44,989 nucleotides of DNA from Kandleria vitulina DSM 20405 (GCF_000702065.1 NZ_JNKN01000016.1:1-44989); one strand, 5' to 3'; shown: positions 21,534-29,666, counted from the first letter of the stretch. Translations and numbers: made by a program. Notes: generated from the sequence alone by a model not told the origin.

Positions 21534-22271
21534 ATGGATAAGTATGAACAACTAGAAGAAATCATTAAGACATCTTCACATATAGTCTTCTTTGGAGGTG
21601 CTGGGGTATCTACTGAAAGTGGTATTCCGGACTTCCGTAGTGCTGATGGTTTATATAATACTAAAGATGTACAGTTTGAAGGCTATGCACCAGAATACCT
21701 TTTAAGTCATGATTGTTTGTTCAATGAAAGCAAGGTATTCTTTGAATATTATCGACAAAAATTAGATACCAGAAATATTAAGCCTAATAAGGCACATAGT
21801 GTTTTAGCACTGATGGAAAAGAAAGGTAAACTAGATGGCATTATTACCCAGAATATTGATGGTCTACATCAAAAGGCAGGATCACATAAGGTATGGGAAA
21901 TACATGGTTCAACACTTAATAATTACTGTTCAAGATGTGGAAAGACATATCCTTCTGATTATATCTTTAACACTTCGGGCCTTCCTATTTGTGGGTGTGG
22001 TGGGCTAATAAGACCAGATGTCACAATGTATGGAGAAGCTCTTCCTGAAGATGCCTGGACTCAAGCTATTAGGTTAATCAAGCAGGCAGATTGTCTTATT
22101 GTAGGCGGAACATCATTAAGTGTCTATCCAGCAGCTAATCTTGTTACTTATTTTAAAGGAAAACATTTAGTGATGATCAATCGTGATCAAACGCCTTATG
22201 ATTATAAAGCAGATCTTGTGATCCATGATAGCATTGGAAAAGTATTTGGAGAAATTGAAAAGAGCCTATAG
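21534..22271 (+). CDS. cobB: Sir2-family NAD-dependent protein deacylase
   Basis: The 245-aa sirtuin removes acyl groups from lysine using NAD, giving nicotinamide and O-acyl-ADP-ribose. Motifs are complete: FFGGAGVSTESGIPDFRS (NAD site), TQNIDGLHQKAG, EIHGS (catalytic His), zinc ligands YCSRCGKTY and ICGCGG, RPDVTMYGE and VGGTSLSVYPA. Length is typical of class U/M bacterial enzymes. It follows the ribokinase-like gene with a 3-base gap, and its RBS lies inside that gene's end. The link to a sugar kinase could concern NAD or ADP-ribose turnover, but this is inference. Confidence 0.93.
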   Translation: MDKYEQLEEIIKTSSHIVFFGGAGVSTESGIPDFRSADGLYNTKDVQFEGYAPEYLLSHDCLFNESKVFFEYYRQKLDTRNIKPNKAHSVLALMEKKGKLDGIITQNIDGLHQKAGSHKVWEIHGSTLNNYCSRCGKTYPSDYIFNTSGLPICGCGGLIRPDVTMYGEALPEDAWTQAIRLIKQADCLIVGGTSLSVYPAANLVTYFKGKHLVMINRDQTPYDYKADLVIHDSIGKVFGEIEKSL

Positions 22272-22280
22272 GCTCTTTTT
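22258..22280. terminator. Bidirectional terminator shared by sirtuin and YfhO genes
   Basis: AAAAGAGCC (22258-22266) and GGCTCTTTT (22271-22279) are perfect arms around TATA. Both convergent genes have their stop codon inside the hairpin (22269-22271 plus, 22268-22266 minus). Confidence 0.9.
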
Positions 22281-24704
22281 ATACATAAGATATAAGATGA
22301 TCAATCCGATGATTGTAGTGATAATGGACAATTTGGCATATTTGACATGGTATGTCATCCTGATAACATTATGTCCTTTTTTAACCGGAATAGAATAGAA
22401 GCAGTCTCCTAATTTTGTATAGGAGGCTTTTTTATTGTTAAGGGTGATATCCCATCCTTGATCATAAGGAATGGAGATAAGAATGTTTTCATCTTGAGTG
22501 TTGTTATGTTTAACAAGGACTTCGCCATTTTTTAATGAAAGAGAAGAAACCTTATTGTTCTTTAGATAATCTGTCATTTCTTTTAAGACATCTAGATTTA
22601 AGGCATAGAACTGTCCCTTGTGAAGCTTCTTTCTTCCAGTAATAGTTATATGAACATTTTTCTTTTGGACTGGAATAGGGAAGAGGGATGGGGATAGCCA
22701 TCCACCGTATCTGGTTTTGTAGTTTTCTATTTGAAGAAGACCACGATAACGCTTGATGATTGGGAAATGTCCATAGTATAGATAATGTCCCTGAGGAAGT
22801 GTTAAATCATATTCTGATTTCTTATAGGCTGATTGTCTATAGGTATAAGAAATAGGCTCATAAATATTCTTTTTGATGCCAGTTAGTGACTGATAGAGAT
22901 TATTTAGATAATCAAATGGCTGATCAGCTTTCTTAAGGGCATGTGGTTTATAGCAGTATGATAACGGTAAAGCATAAGGGTTTTCATAAAGCGTGAATGC
23001 ACCAGAAGAAATAGGCAGTTTCTTATAGTAAGCAAGTTCTCTTGTCGAGGAAATATACTTTACTCCTAAAAGACTGTCTGAGGCAAGGATGCTTTCATTC
23101 ACAACATTGAGGTTTTCGCCATTTAAACGATATCCAATATGATCCAAGAATTCTCTTGTATTATCATCTGGAGATGATGTGTATGTCGCAACGGGCATAA
23201 GATGGAAAGCTAATCCTTCATTGTATTTTGCACGAATAGTGTTGTACTGAAGATTAAAGCAGTAATTCTGATTAATACGATATAAGCTCTTATCATAGCG
23301 TGAAAGTTTATCCCACTGTTTTTCATAGTTGATCTGGTAAGCAGGGAAGCTGGCTAAATCATGAGTAGAATGGTAATCTAACTGAAGATATACACCGTAT
23401 GATGTTTCTATCAAGAAGAAGATAGAAAGACAAATAATTGTTTTCTTATGAGTAAGAAATCTTAATAAGATAGCCGTGATAAAGATGCTAATAATAAAAA
23501 TATAAAGTGATGATGTATAACTACGTGAAATGGTACTTAATATAAATAAGATGAAAGTATAAATAAAAGCATAGTGAATGCTCTTTTTATAATTATCATG
23601 AAGATAGTAATCAGCACTGATGAAAACAACTGATAAGATAGCGACATAAGAGTAGCGATACCAGTATGAGGATACATATTTAAGAAGTGAAAAGATGAAA
23701 TATAAAGGGTGGAAATAGAATAACAGATTAACTGTGAATAAGAAAATGAATGTAATCATTCTTTTTCTCTTAGAGAATGTGCCCGACAGCAAAGCACCTA
23801 CACACCCGATTGCCGGCAATGTTCCGCAATAGAGAGTAGCGTGCCCCAAGACACTTCTTTCACCTGGTAGAGAGGCAGTGATTGTCTCTAGAGGATTATT
23901 GTAGAGTGTTAAATGGAAGAGTCGATTTAGTTCAAGAGAACCACGGGTAGAATTTGTCATTGCACCGATGGTAGGAAGAAATAAAATACTGCTCAATAAG
24001 ACACCAGTAAATAGACAAAGTCCAAAATGTATTAATGAATAGAAAAATTTTTTAAGGTGAATATCTTCTTTTAATAAAGAAAGGTATAAAAAGAACATGA
24101 TAGAAAACAAACAGTTGATACCACCGGTATACCAGTTAAAAAGAATAGAACATCCAGTAGAAATACATAGGAAAATACCTTTTTTATCATTTACAAGATA
24201 AGCGACACCTAAAAGCATCAATGGCAGCATGTAGACACCATCTAGCCACAATATGTTGCTGGCTTGAGCAATGCTGTATTGTCCTAAAGCATAACAAGTC
24301 GATAAAGGAATGATGATCTTTCTTGTTGACTTATAATAATGCGTAAGCAAGATACTTGCGGTGATGCTTGCAAGAGTTACCTTCAATAAGACAAGAAGAT
24401 GATAGAAACTGACAAGCTGAGATTTCTTAAAAAATACGACAAGAAGATTAAGTGGACTGCTTAGATAGTAACTGAAAACACCTATCATAGGTCCACCCAA
24501 CCCTTTGCTAAAGGAATAGCTGATATTATTATGGTGAGTTAATAGATCCTTAAAATATGAAAAAAAGTCAAGATATTGAAGCTTGGCATCGTGAATAACA
24601 CATGAATTTGTACCAGCTGGAATAAATCGTTCAAAGTAGAAAAGAAAGGCGAGAATCAGGAATGTAAGGCATCCTGAAAGTAATGTGATGTGAGTTTTTT
24701 TCAT
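22266..24704 (-). CDS. YfhO-family large membrane protein
   Basis: The 812-aa protein has about 12-13 membrane helices from residue 7 to about 420, a large extracytoplasmic domain (about 440-780) and a final helix (about 785-808). The N-terminal loop GTNSCVIHDAKLQYLDFF and SKGLGGPMIGVFSYYLSSPLNLLV are hallmarks of the YfhO family, GT-C-like enzymes; in Bacillus and Listeria members take part in glycosylating lipoteichoic acid. It therefore probably moves a sugar from a lipid carrier to a surface polymer. No csbB or gtcA partner lies beside it. It has its own transcript ending in the shared terminator. Confidence 0.88.
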   Translation of the reverse strand: MKKTHITLLSGCLTFLILAFLFYFERFIPAGTNSCVIHDAKLQYLDFFSYFKDLLTHHNNISYSFSKGLGGPMIGVFSYYLSSPLNLLVVFFKKSQLVSFYHLLVLLKVTLASITASILLTHYYKSTRKIIIPLSTCYALGQYSIAQASNILWLDGVYMLPLMLLGVAYLVNDKKGIFLCISTGCSILFNWYTGGINCLFSIMFFLYLSLLKEDIHLKKFFYSLIHFGLCLFTGVLLSSILFLPTIGAMTNSTRGSLELNRLFHLTLYNNPLETITASLPGERSVLGHATLYCGTLPAIGCVGALLSGTFSKRKRMITFIFLFTVNLLFYFHPLYFIFSLLKYVSSYWYRYSYVAILSVVFISADYYLHDNYKKSIHYAFIYTFILFILSTISRSYTSSLYIFIISIFITAILLRFLTHKKTIICLSIFFLIETSYGVYLQLDYHSTHDLASFPAYQINYEKQWDKLSRYDKSLYRINQNYCFNLQYNTIRAKYNEGLAFHLMPVATYTSSPDDNTREFLDHIGYRLNGENLNVVNESILASDSLLGVKYISSTRELAYYKKLPISSGAFTLYENPYALPLSYCYKPHALKKADQPFDYLNNLYQSLTGIKKNIYEPISYTYRQSAYKKSEYDLTLPQGHYLYYGHFPIIKRYRGLLQIENYKTRYGGWLSPSLFPIPVQKKNVHITITGRKKLHKGQFYALNLDVLKEMTDYLKNNKVSSLSLKNGEVLVKHNNTQDENILISIPYDQGWDITLNNKKASYTKLGDCFYSIPVKKGHNVIRMTYHVKYAKLSIITTIIGLIILYLMYKKSL

Positions 24705-24782
24705 AATAAATACCCCTTTGTAAAACTGGTCATATTATATCATCAACAAAATGTTATAAAAAGAGAAACTATGTTATAAATT

Positions 24783-24824
24783 GCGGCGTAAAACCCACAG
24801 GCTTGCCTGTGGGATGAAAGCCGC
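24783..24824 (+). repeat. Left-end hairpin of the IS200/IS605 element
   Basis: CCCACAGGC (24794-24802) pairs with GCCTGTGGG (24805-24813) around TT; an outer GCGGC (24783-24787) with GCCGC (24820-24824) and a T run follow. The inner stem is the likely TnpA recognition hairpin; the outer part could also stop incoming transcription. Confidence 0.75.
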
Positions 24825-24870
24825 TTTTTTATGTAAGACTACATTTATGCTACTCGACATATACATAGAC

Positions 24871-24897
24871 TTGATTTATAATTTATGTATAAATCAA
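24871..24897 (+). promoter_or_regulatory. 10-bp inverted repeat upstream of the IS accessory gene
   Basis: TTGATTTATA (24871-24880) and TATAAATCAA (24888-24897) are perfect reverse complements with a 7-base spacer. It lies inside the element, upstream of the 51-aa ribbon-helix-helix-like ORF, so it may be that protein's operator. Confidence 0.5.
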
Positions 24898-24926
24898 TAA
24901 AAGTTTCAGCTTATGAGGATATAAAC

Positions 24927-24998
24927 ATGCATGAATCATATAAGACAATACCTTTCACAATAACAACGCATCATGATGAAAGCATGAAGGGATTATAA
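24927..24998 (+). CDS. Possible 23-aa leader ORF in the IS element
   Basis: An ATG with GAGGAT 8 bases upstream opens 23 codons (MHESYKTIPFTITTHHDESM...) and stops 3 bases before the start of the 51-aa ORF. It could be a leader peptide coupled to that gene. Nothing is known of such a peptide; it may be non-functional. Confidence 0.3.
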   Translation: MHESYKTIPFTITTHHDESMKGL

Positions 24999-25001
24999 AC
25001 A

Positions 25002-25157
25002 ATGGCACGTTCTAAAAGCAATAACGTACAAATCAATATTTCTATTCCGTCTGAATGGAAGACCCAGCTTGAGAACCTTGCGCGCATCTATTCTGTCGAG
25101 GAAGGTGAAACCATTACATTTCTTGACCTGATGCGCAGAGGGATTCAGGAAAAATAG
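25002..25157 (+). CDS. Small ribbon-helix-helix-like accessory protein
   Basis: This 51-aa ORF reads MARSKSNNVQINISIPSEWK at its start, then QLENLARIYSVEEGETITFLDLMRRGIQEK. A short strand followed by two helices is the layout of ribbon-helix-helix DNA-binding proteins, which act as dimers. It lies between the left end and tnpA, so it probably belongs to the element and may regulate tnpA and tnpB. The spacing to tnpA is 18 bases. It is short, and the family call is by pattern only. Confidence 0.55.
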   Translation: MARSKSNNVQINISIPSEWKTQLENLARIYSVEEGETITFLDLMRRGIQEK

Positions 25158-25175
25158 CAATTAGGAGAAAAGACA

Positions 25176-25589
25176 GTGAGCGAGGAACAATATCATAGTG
25201 CTTCGCATTGTAAATATCTGACGCAGTATCATATCATCTGGTGCCCTAAGTTCAGATTCTCTGTCTTGCAGAAAGGCGCTGACGATAAACTAAAAAACAT
25301 CCTTGCTGGCATCTGCGATCAATACGGATATGAAATCAAAGCATTGGAAGTGATGCCAGACCATATACATATATTCGTGGATTGCTCGCAGACAGTTGCT
25401 CCCTGTGATATAGCAAGGACGCTTAAAAGCATCAGTGCTGTTGAAATGTTTAAGGCTTTCCCGCAGGTGAAGCAGTTTTACTCCCGTCGTGGAGCATTAT
25501 GGTCAAGGGGATATTTTGTATCAACGGCAGGACATATAAGTGAAGCTACAGTTAAGAAATATATCGAGGAACAGAAAAACCATGACTGA
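25176..25589 (+). CDS. tnpA: IS200/IS605 Y1 transposase TnpA
   Basis: The 137-aa HUH single-strand transposase cuts and joins the element's ends as single-stranded DNA. The HUH motif is HIHIF in VMPDHIHIFVDC, and the catalytic Tyr is in VKKYIEEQ near the C-terminus. The N-terminal HCKYLTQYHIIWCPKFR and LWSRGYFVSTAG motifs are typical of the family. It starts with GTG and has AGGAG 9 bases ahead. Its last 8 bases overlap the tnpB start. Length is normal, so it looks active. Confidence 0.95.
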   Translation: MSEEQYHSASHCKYLTQYHIIWCPKFRFSVLQKGADDKLKNILAGICDQYGYEIKALEVMPDHIHIFVDCSQTVAPCDIARTLKSISAVEMFKAFPQVKQFYSRRGALWSRGYFVSTAGHISEATVKKYIEEQKNHD

Positions 25590-27192
25590 TGAAGAATACA
25601 AGAAAACCTTGAAGCAATTTCATAAACTTTCTGATAGGCATATCTTGGTTGTCGAAACCGATATGCCTTATTCTGATGTCTTAAAGATTGTCACTCTTTC
25701 TGATAAGATACGCAAAGCAGGAAATGAACTTGTCGGGCTTATGAGAAAGAATTATGACCAGTTACTGCGTACGAAAAGATACCGTAAACTGCTTAAATTA
25801 TATGGCAATACTCAAGACAAAGATAAACGTAGGGTTTTGGCAAAACAGCTTAATGAAATGCAGTCTGAATACAACGTCACATGGAATTTTTGCAGAAAGT
25901 CCATGATTCCGATAGGCAAGAAATATGGCATAGATGCCATATTCGCCCTCACCAAAGCTGAGGATGTATGGCGTGGTATCAAGAAATGCCTTTACGATAA
26001 CGGCAAAATGATCCATTTTTCAAAGTATGGGGAGTTACCCTGTATAAGAGCAAAACAGATAAATCGCGGCATTCCTATCTCTGTCAAGGGTGACAAGCTG
26101 CAGTTCAGAATCGGCAAGAATATCTTTGGAATACAAATTAATGATAGATTTCAACAAGATGAAGTGGACGCAGTTCTATCTTATCATGCTGACTCTGAAA
26201 TGATAGATGATAAAGCAGTCTATAGATTTGTAGAAGACGCATATTGCATTGATACATACAGACCATGCTATGCCACCCTTGTCCCCAAGCTGATAAGAGG
26301 CAAATACAGACTGTATCTACATCTGACCATCGAAGGAAAAGCGATGCCTAAATATGACAAGCACGGTAATCCCCGTCACATATACGGCAATGGCACGATA
26401 GGCGCTGATATCGGAACGCAGACGGTTGCATATACATCAAATACCGAGGTTGGCTTAAAGAATCTTTCGGAGCGTGGCAACAGCATTCAGACATCCGAGA
26501 GAAAGGAACGACTCCTTTACCGCGCCATGGACAGATCGAGACGGGCAACGAATCCACAGAATTATAACGATGATGGCACGATCAGGAAAGGCCGTAAGAC
26601 CTGGAAATATTCAAATCATTATAAGAAGCTGAAAGCTAAGCACTCTGAATTGTGCCGTATCAACGCAGTCAACAGGCAGCTTGCAATAAACGAAGATGCC
26701 AACCACTTACGAAGTCTCGGAGACGTATTTGTGACAGAGCCTAAAAATGCAGGCAAGCTGATGAAGAGGGCTAAGGAGACTACTAAAAATAGTAAAGGTA
26801 AATTCAACAAGAAAAAGCGCTTTGGAAAATCCATAAAGAACAGATGTCCTTCTGGATTCCAGACTGCGGTAGAAAGGAAATTCAAGGCCACGGGTGGTAC
26901 ATACATAGAGGTTCCTAATAATTACAGGGCAAGCCAGTACGACCATACGGCTGATGATTACATCAAAAAGAAAATGTCTGACAGATTGTATAAACTTTTG
27001 GATGGTACTGAAGTACAAAGAGACTGGTATTCATCATTTCTGCTTTACTGCTACGATTTCAGAACTGAGGATATAGACAAAGACAAATGCAATGCAGAAT
27101 TTGAAAGATGCTACAGCAAAGAAAAAGGTCTAATTACATGGATTAAAACAAATAAAATTAAAATACTGAACAGTGGAATAAAGATTGCTTAA
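25582..27192 (+). CDS. tnpB: Large TnpB RNA-guided nuclease, zinc-ribbon-less type
   Basis: The 536-aa TnpB has a RuvC-like nuclease with catalytic Asp276 (GADIGTQTVAY), Glu386 (VTEPKNAGK) and Asp481 (VQRDWYSSFL). It is longer than the ~400-aa type proteins because of an N-terminal helical region of about 250 residues. The region between Glu386 and Asp481 that usually holds a CxxC...CxxC zinc ribbon reads NNYRASQYDHTADDYIKKK and lacks cysteines. TnpB proteins use an RNA from the element's 3' end to cut DNA at the vacated site, which helps keep the element. ATG overlaps the tnpA stop. A very basic stretch (KRAKETTKNSKGKFNKKKR) follows the Glu motif. Confidence 0.9.
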   Translation: MTDEEYKKTLKQFHKLSDRHILVVETDMPYSDVLKIVTLSDKIRKAGNELVGLMRKNYDQLLRTKRYRKLLKLYGNTQDKDKRRVLAKQLNEMQSEYNVTWNFCRKSMIPIGKKYGIDAIFALTKAEDVWRGIKKCLYDNGKMIHFSKYGELPCIRAKQINRGIPISVKGDKLQFRIGKNIFGIQINDRFQQDEVDAVLSYHADSEMIDDKAVYRFVEDAYCIDTYRPCYATLVPKLIRGKYRLYLHLTIEGKAMPKYDKHGNPRHIYGNGTIGADIGTQTVAYTSNTEVGLKNLSERGNSIQTSERKERLLYRAMDRSRRATNPQNYNDDGTIRKGRKTWKYSNHYKKLKAKHSELCRINAVNRQLAINEDANHLRSLGDVFVTEPKNAGKLMKRAKETTKNSKGKFNKKKRFGKSIKNRCPSGFQTAVERKFKATGGTYIEVPNNYRASQYDHTADDYIKKKMSDRLYKLLDGTEVQRDWYSSFLLYCYDFRTEDIDKDKCNAEFERCYSKEKGLITWIKTNKIKILNSGIKIA

Positions 27193-27390
27193 CAATTTAT
27201 CATCAGGGAGATTGACTGTACTTCCTTGCCGCAAGGCAGAAATTTACCGCTAATGTGGTCGTTGGACTGCTTGGTAATGAAAGTCCTGATTCAAACAGAT
27301 TTACACTTGTAACTCCAAAGCCTGAAAATGGTGTACGATTACAAGCTACACTTGGCAATCAGAACCCCACGGGCTTGCCCATGGGAGCAG
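27193..27390 (+). ncRNA. Candidate omega RNA region and right end
   Basis: About 190 bases without an own gene lie between the tnpB stop and the right-end hairpin. In this family the guide (omega) RNA is transcribed across the tnpB 3' end and the right end, with the guide segment just beyond the element. Several short stems are visible, for example CCTTGCCGCAAGG at 27223-27235. The call is by position, not by covariance. Confidence 0.45.
27366..27385 (+). repeat. Right-end hairpin of the IS200/IS605 element
   Basis: CCCACGGGC (27366-27374) pairs with GCCCATGGG (27377-27385) around TT with one C-A mismatch. It resembles the left-end hairpin closely. Confidence 0.75.
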
Positions 27391-27422
27391 TCAGACTATC
27401 TATTTGTAAAAGGAGAAAGAAT

Positions 27423-28064
27423 ATGAAATCAGTATTATTTGATTTAGATGGTACATTAACAGATTCAAGTGAAGGCATTACTAAGTGTGCACAGCTGGCC
27501 TTAACACATTTCGGTATGCCGCAATATACAACTGAGCAGCTTAAAGTGTTTATTGGTCCACCTCTTCAGGATACATTCCCTAAATTCGGGGTACCAAAAG
27601 AAAAAGTAGAAGAAGCAATTTCAGTATTTAGAAGTAGATATAATACCGTCGGTAAATTTGAAAATAGACCTTTTGATGGTATTGAAGATATGTTAAAGAA
27701 ATTAAAGAATGATGGTTATCATCTTTTTGTAGCAACATCAAAGCCAGAAAGAACAGCGATTGAAATCATGAAGCATTTCCAGATTGATCATTATTTTGAT
27801 TTAATATGCGGTGCCTCATTTGATCATAGCAGAGAAACAAAATCGCAGGTGATTGCCTATCTTTTAGAGCAAGTGGATACTCATCAGTCAGTGATGATTG
27901 GTGATACAGTCTATGATGTAAAAGGAGCCAATCATTTCGAAATACCGACTATCGGTGTATCCTGGGGATTTGGCAAGAATGAAGACCTTATTAAAGAAGG
28001 GGCAATTATGATTGCTCATAGCCCAGATGAACTTTATAGAGACATAAAAAGAAGCTGCCAATAA
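27423..28064 (+). CDS. Gph/PpaX-type HAD phosphatase
   Basis: The 213-aa cytosolic protein belongs to the small-cap (type IA) HAD group, unlike the other HAD genes here. Its motifs are FDLDGTLTDS (nucleophile Asp7), ATSKPE (motif II), SRETKSQVI (motif III Lys) and IGDTVYDVKGA (motif IV). The helical cap spans about residues 15-80. Relatives act on phosphoglycolate, pyrophosphate or nucleoside monophosphates. The correct start is the ATG with AAAGGAG 8 bases ahead; an upstream in-frame extension runs into the IS right end and is not coding. The insertion lies about 40 bases upstream and may have removed the native promoter. Confidence 0.9.
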   Translation: MKSVLFDLDGTLTDSSEGITKCAQLALTHFGMPQYTTEQLKVFIGPPLQDTFPKFGVPKEKVEEAISVFRSRYNTVGKFENRPFDGIEDMLKKLKNDGYHLFVATSKPERTAIEIMKHFQIDHYFDLICGASFDHSRETKSQVIAYLLEQVDTHQSVMIGDTVYDVKGANHFEIPTIGVSWGFGKNEDLIKEGAIMIAHSPDELYRDIKRSCQ

Positions 28065-28076
28065 GCAGCTTCTTTT
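28047..28076. terminator. Bidirectional terminator between HAD and Tyr-rich genes
   Basis: AAAGAAGCTGC (28048-28058) pairs with GCAGCTTCTTT (28065-28075); A and T runs flank the stem, so it works on both strands. The HAD stop codon is in the loop. Confidence 0.85.
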
Positions 28077-28337
28077 CTATTTGATTGGATGAAAATCAAG
28101 ATAGTAGGCATAATCTACAATGTACATATTGTCAGAATAGCCAAGACCAATAGGTAAGGCATGATGTGGTACATCATAGGCAATATGATTATAGATTGTT
28201 TCTACATCATAATGACCATTACCGATATTGCTATAATCGATGACATAACAGAAGAAGTCATCGTAATAGCATTCGATCATGTAATAATCGTTATCCTGTT
28301 CATCATAGTAATGTGAAACTTGTACTTTTTTCTTCAT
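28077..28337 (-). CDS. Hypothetical tyrosine-rich protein, 86 aa
   Basis: I do not recognise this protein. It is acidic, with 16 Tyr in 86 residues and many Asp and His (HYYDEQDNDYYM, CYYDDFFCY, DYAYYLDF). There is no signal peptide. The pattern of alternating aromatic and polar residues suggests a compact beta-rich fold. It lies 12 bases after the stop of the secreted C39-like gene, in the same direction, and could be co-transcribed with it. No function is assigned. Confidence 0.7.
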   Translation of the reverse strand: MKKKVQVSHYYDEQDNDYYMIECYYDDFFCYVIDYSNIGNGHYDVETIYNHIAYDVPHHALPIGLGYSDNMYIVDYAYYLDFHPIK

Positions 28338-28349
28338 GATAATCTCTCT

Positions 28350-29651
28350 TTATGCAATATGTGCTGTAATAGTTTTTGAATAAGAACCATATGCATCATT
28401 TTTATAGGCTCTTACTTTGATCTGATAATCTCCGGGAACAGTTAATGTGTAAGATAAATCATCAGTCTTTTTAGTCTGCCAATTATCTTCACCAGATTTT
28501 TTATAGGCGATTTCATAAGATGGGGATCCAGCTACTTTACTGAATGATACAGTATTGTTTGAAATGGAAAGATTGCTTACTTTATCAGGAAGAACATAGT
28601 AGACAATCTTCTTTTCTCCATCATAATCATTTGTCCCATAGATTGTAACAGCGTATTTTCCAATATCAACACTGTCTTCATATTCAACATTGTAGTTAGC
28701 GCCAATATGCAAGATTTCACGATCATATCTTACTAAAGCACCCGGTGTCTGTAGATTGCCATCGTATTTGAACTTAGTAGAAGATAGAGTGACATCCGCA
28801 TTGTTGATATCACGGTTCTTGATCTTAAAAGATTTCGTAATCTTTCCACAGTAATTATTGATACCGTGAATGATAATCTTGTAGTTTCCTGCCTTGATAC
28901 GATCTCCTTCATATTCAAGAGTGTAATCCTGACCTTCTGTAAGGATCTTATCTTTATACATGATTGTAGCAGTAGGTCTCTTTTCAGTACCATCGTAGAT
29001 GTATGAAGCATCATTTAATGTAGCATAGGCATTAATAAGATTTGTCTTGCCTTTATTTTTAAGATCCTCTACATGAGATACATACCAGTAGCTTGCAAAG
29101 TTCTGGATTGTAACTTTTCGAGCATACTTGATTGGCATTTCTTTCTTAGTCTTCTTGCTGGCAGGATCGCCACAGTAGAAGACACCGTCTTCATAGCGTG
29201 TCAGCAAGATACAGTGATTACCCTGATGGAATCCATTGTAGCCATCTCTTGCATAGATTGCTAATCCTTCAGGGTGCTGATTAAGAAGGCTGATGACCTT
29301 CTCTTTCTTTTGCGCCATTGTCATGCCAGAGTTCATATCAAAGTTCTTATGTGTGATTGTGTAGGCATAACGAGAAGTACGATATGTAAATTTATGAGAA
29401 AGACCTGCGCCCCATCCAATTTTTCTCATTGATTCTTCAGTGATGGATGACCATTGAGGATCTTCAGCGAGAAGAGCTTTACGACGTACTGCCATCGTTG
29501 CAGATGCAAGCGTACAGGTTACTGATGTCTGCTGTGTTAAAAAAACATTCGAGTCACCAAGGTTAGTGGCACTTACGATTTCTGGAATAAATGTGAAACC
29601 GCCCAATCCTAAGAGGATCGCTAAGCCGACTGCGATAAGCTGTCTTTTCAT
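28350..29651 (-). CDS. Secreted C39-like peptidase with Ig-like repeats and a FnIII-like domain
   Basis: The 433-aa precursor has a signal peptide (KRQLIAVGLAILLGLGGFTFIPEIVSA). Residues about 35-200 resemble a C39-like papain-fold domain, with Cys in QQTSVTCTLASATMAVRR and His in GNHCILLTRYEDGVFYCGDP. Two Ig-like MBG/YDG-type repeats follow (YIYDGTEKRPTATIMYKDK and FKYDGNLQTPGALVRYDRE, each ending in a YTLEYE or YNVEYE strand), then a FnIII-like domain (about 345-433). It is likely a surface or released protein; no LPxTG anchor is seen. Start at 29651 has GGAG 8 bases upstream. Two CTTAA boxes 11 bp apart lie between its -10 and RBS. Confidence 0.85.
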   Translation of the reverse strand: MKRQLIAVGLAILLGLGGFTFIPEIVSATNLGDSNVFLTQQTSVTCTLASATMAVRRKALLAEDPQWSSITEESMRKIGWGAGLSHKFTYRTSRYAYTITHKNFDMNSGMTMAQKKEKVISLLNQHPEGLAIYARDGYNGFHQGNHCILLTRYEDGVFYCGDPASKKTKKEMPIKYARKVTIQNFASYWYVSHVEDLKNKGKTNLINAYATLNDASYIYDGTEKRPTATIMYKDKILTEGQDYTLEYEGDRIKAGNYKIIIHGINNYCGKITKSFKIKNRDINNADVTLSSTKFKYDGNLQTPGALVRYDREILHIGANYNVEYEDSVDIGKYAVTIYGTNDYDGEKKIVYYVLPDKVSNLSISNNTVSFSKVAGSPSYEIAYKKSGEDNWQTKKTDDLSYTLTVPGDYQIKVRAYKNDAYGSYSKTITAHIA

Positions 29652-29666
29652 AGTTTCTCCTTCCAA

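Larger units (their letters stand above)
24783..27390 (+). mobile_element. IS200/IS605-family element with tnpA and tnpB
   Basis: Both ends carry similar subterminal hairpins (24794-24813 and 27366-27385) that share the core GGCTTGCC. Inside are a small accessory ORF, a Y1 transposase and a large TnpB, all on the plus strand. The element has noticeably higher GC and different codon use from its neighbours. Exact borders cannot be fixed, since such elements make no target duplication; the given limits are the outermost paired bases I can see. It sits between the YfhO gene and a HAD gene. Confidence 0.85.

Noticed and set aside
25582-27192. Compact Cas12-type effector
   Set aside because: There is no CRISPR array or cas gene; the overlap with a Y1 tnpA and the end hairpins identify it as TnpB.
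27255-27422. 56-aa N-terminal extension of the HAD gene
   Set aside because: It translates the IS right end and hairpin; the true start with RBS and the FDLDGT motif is at 27423.
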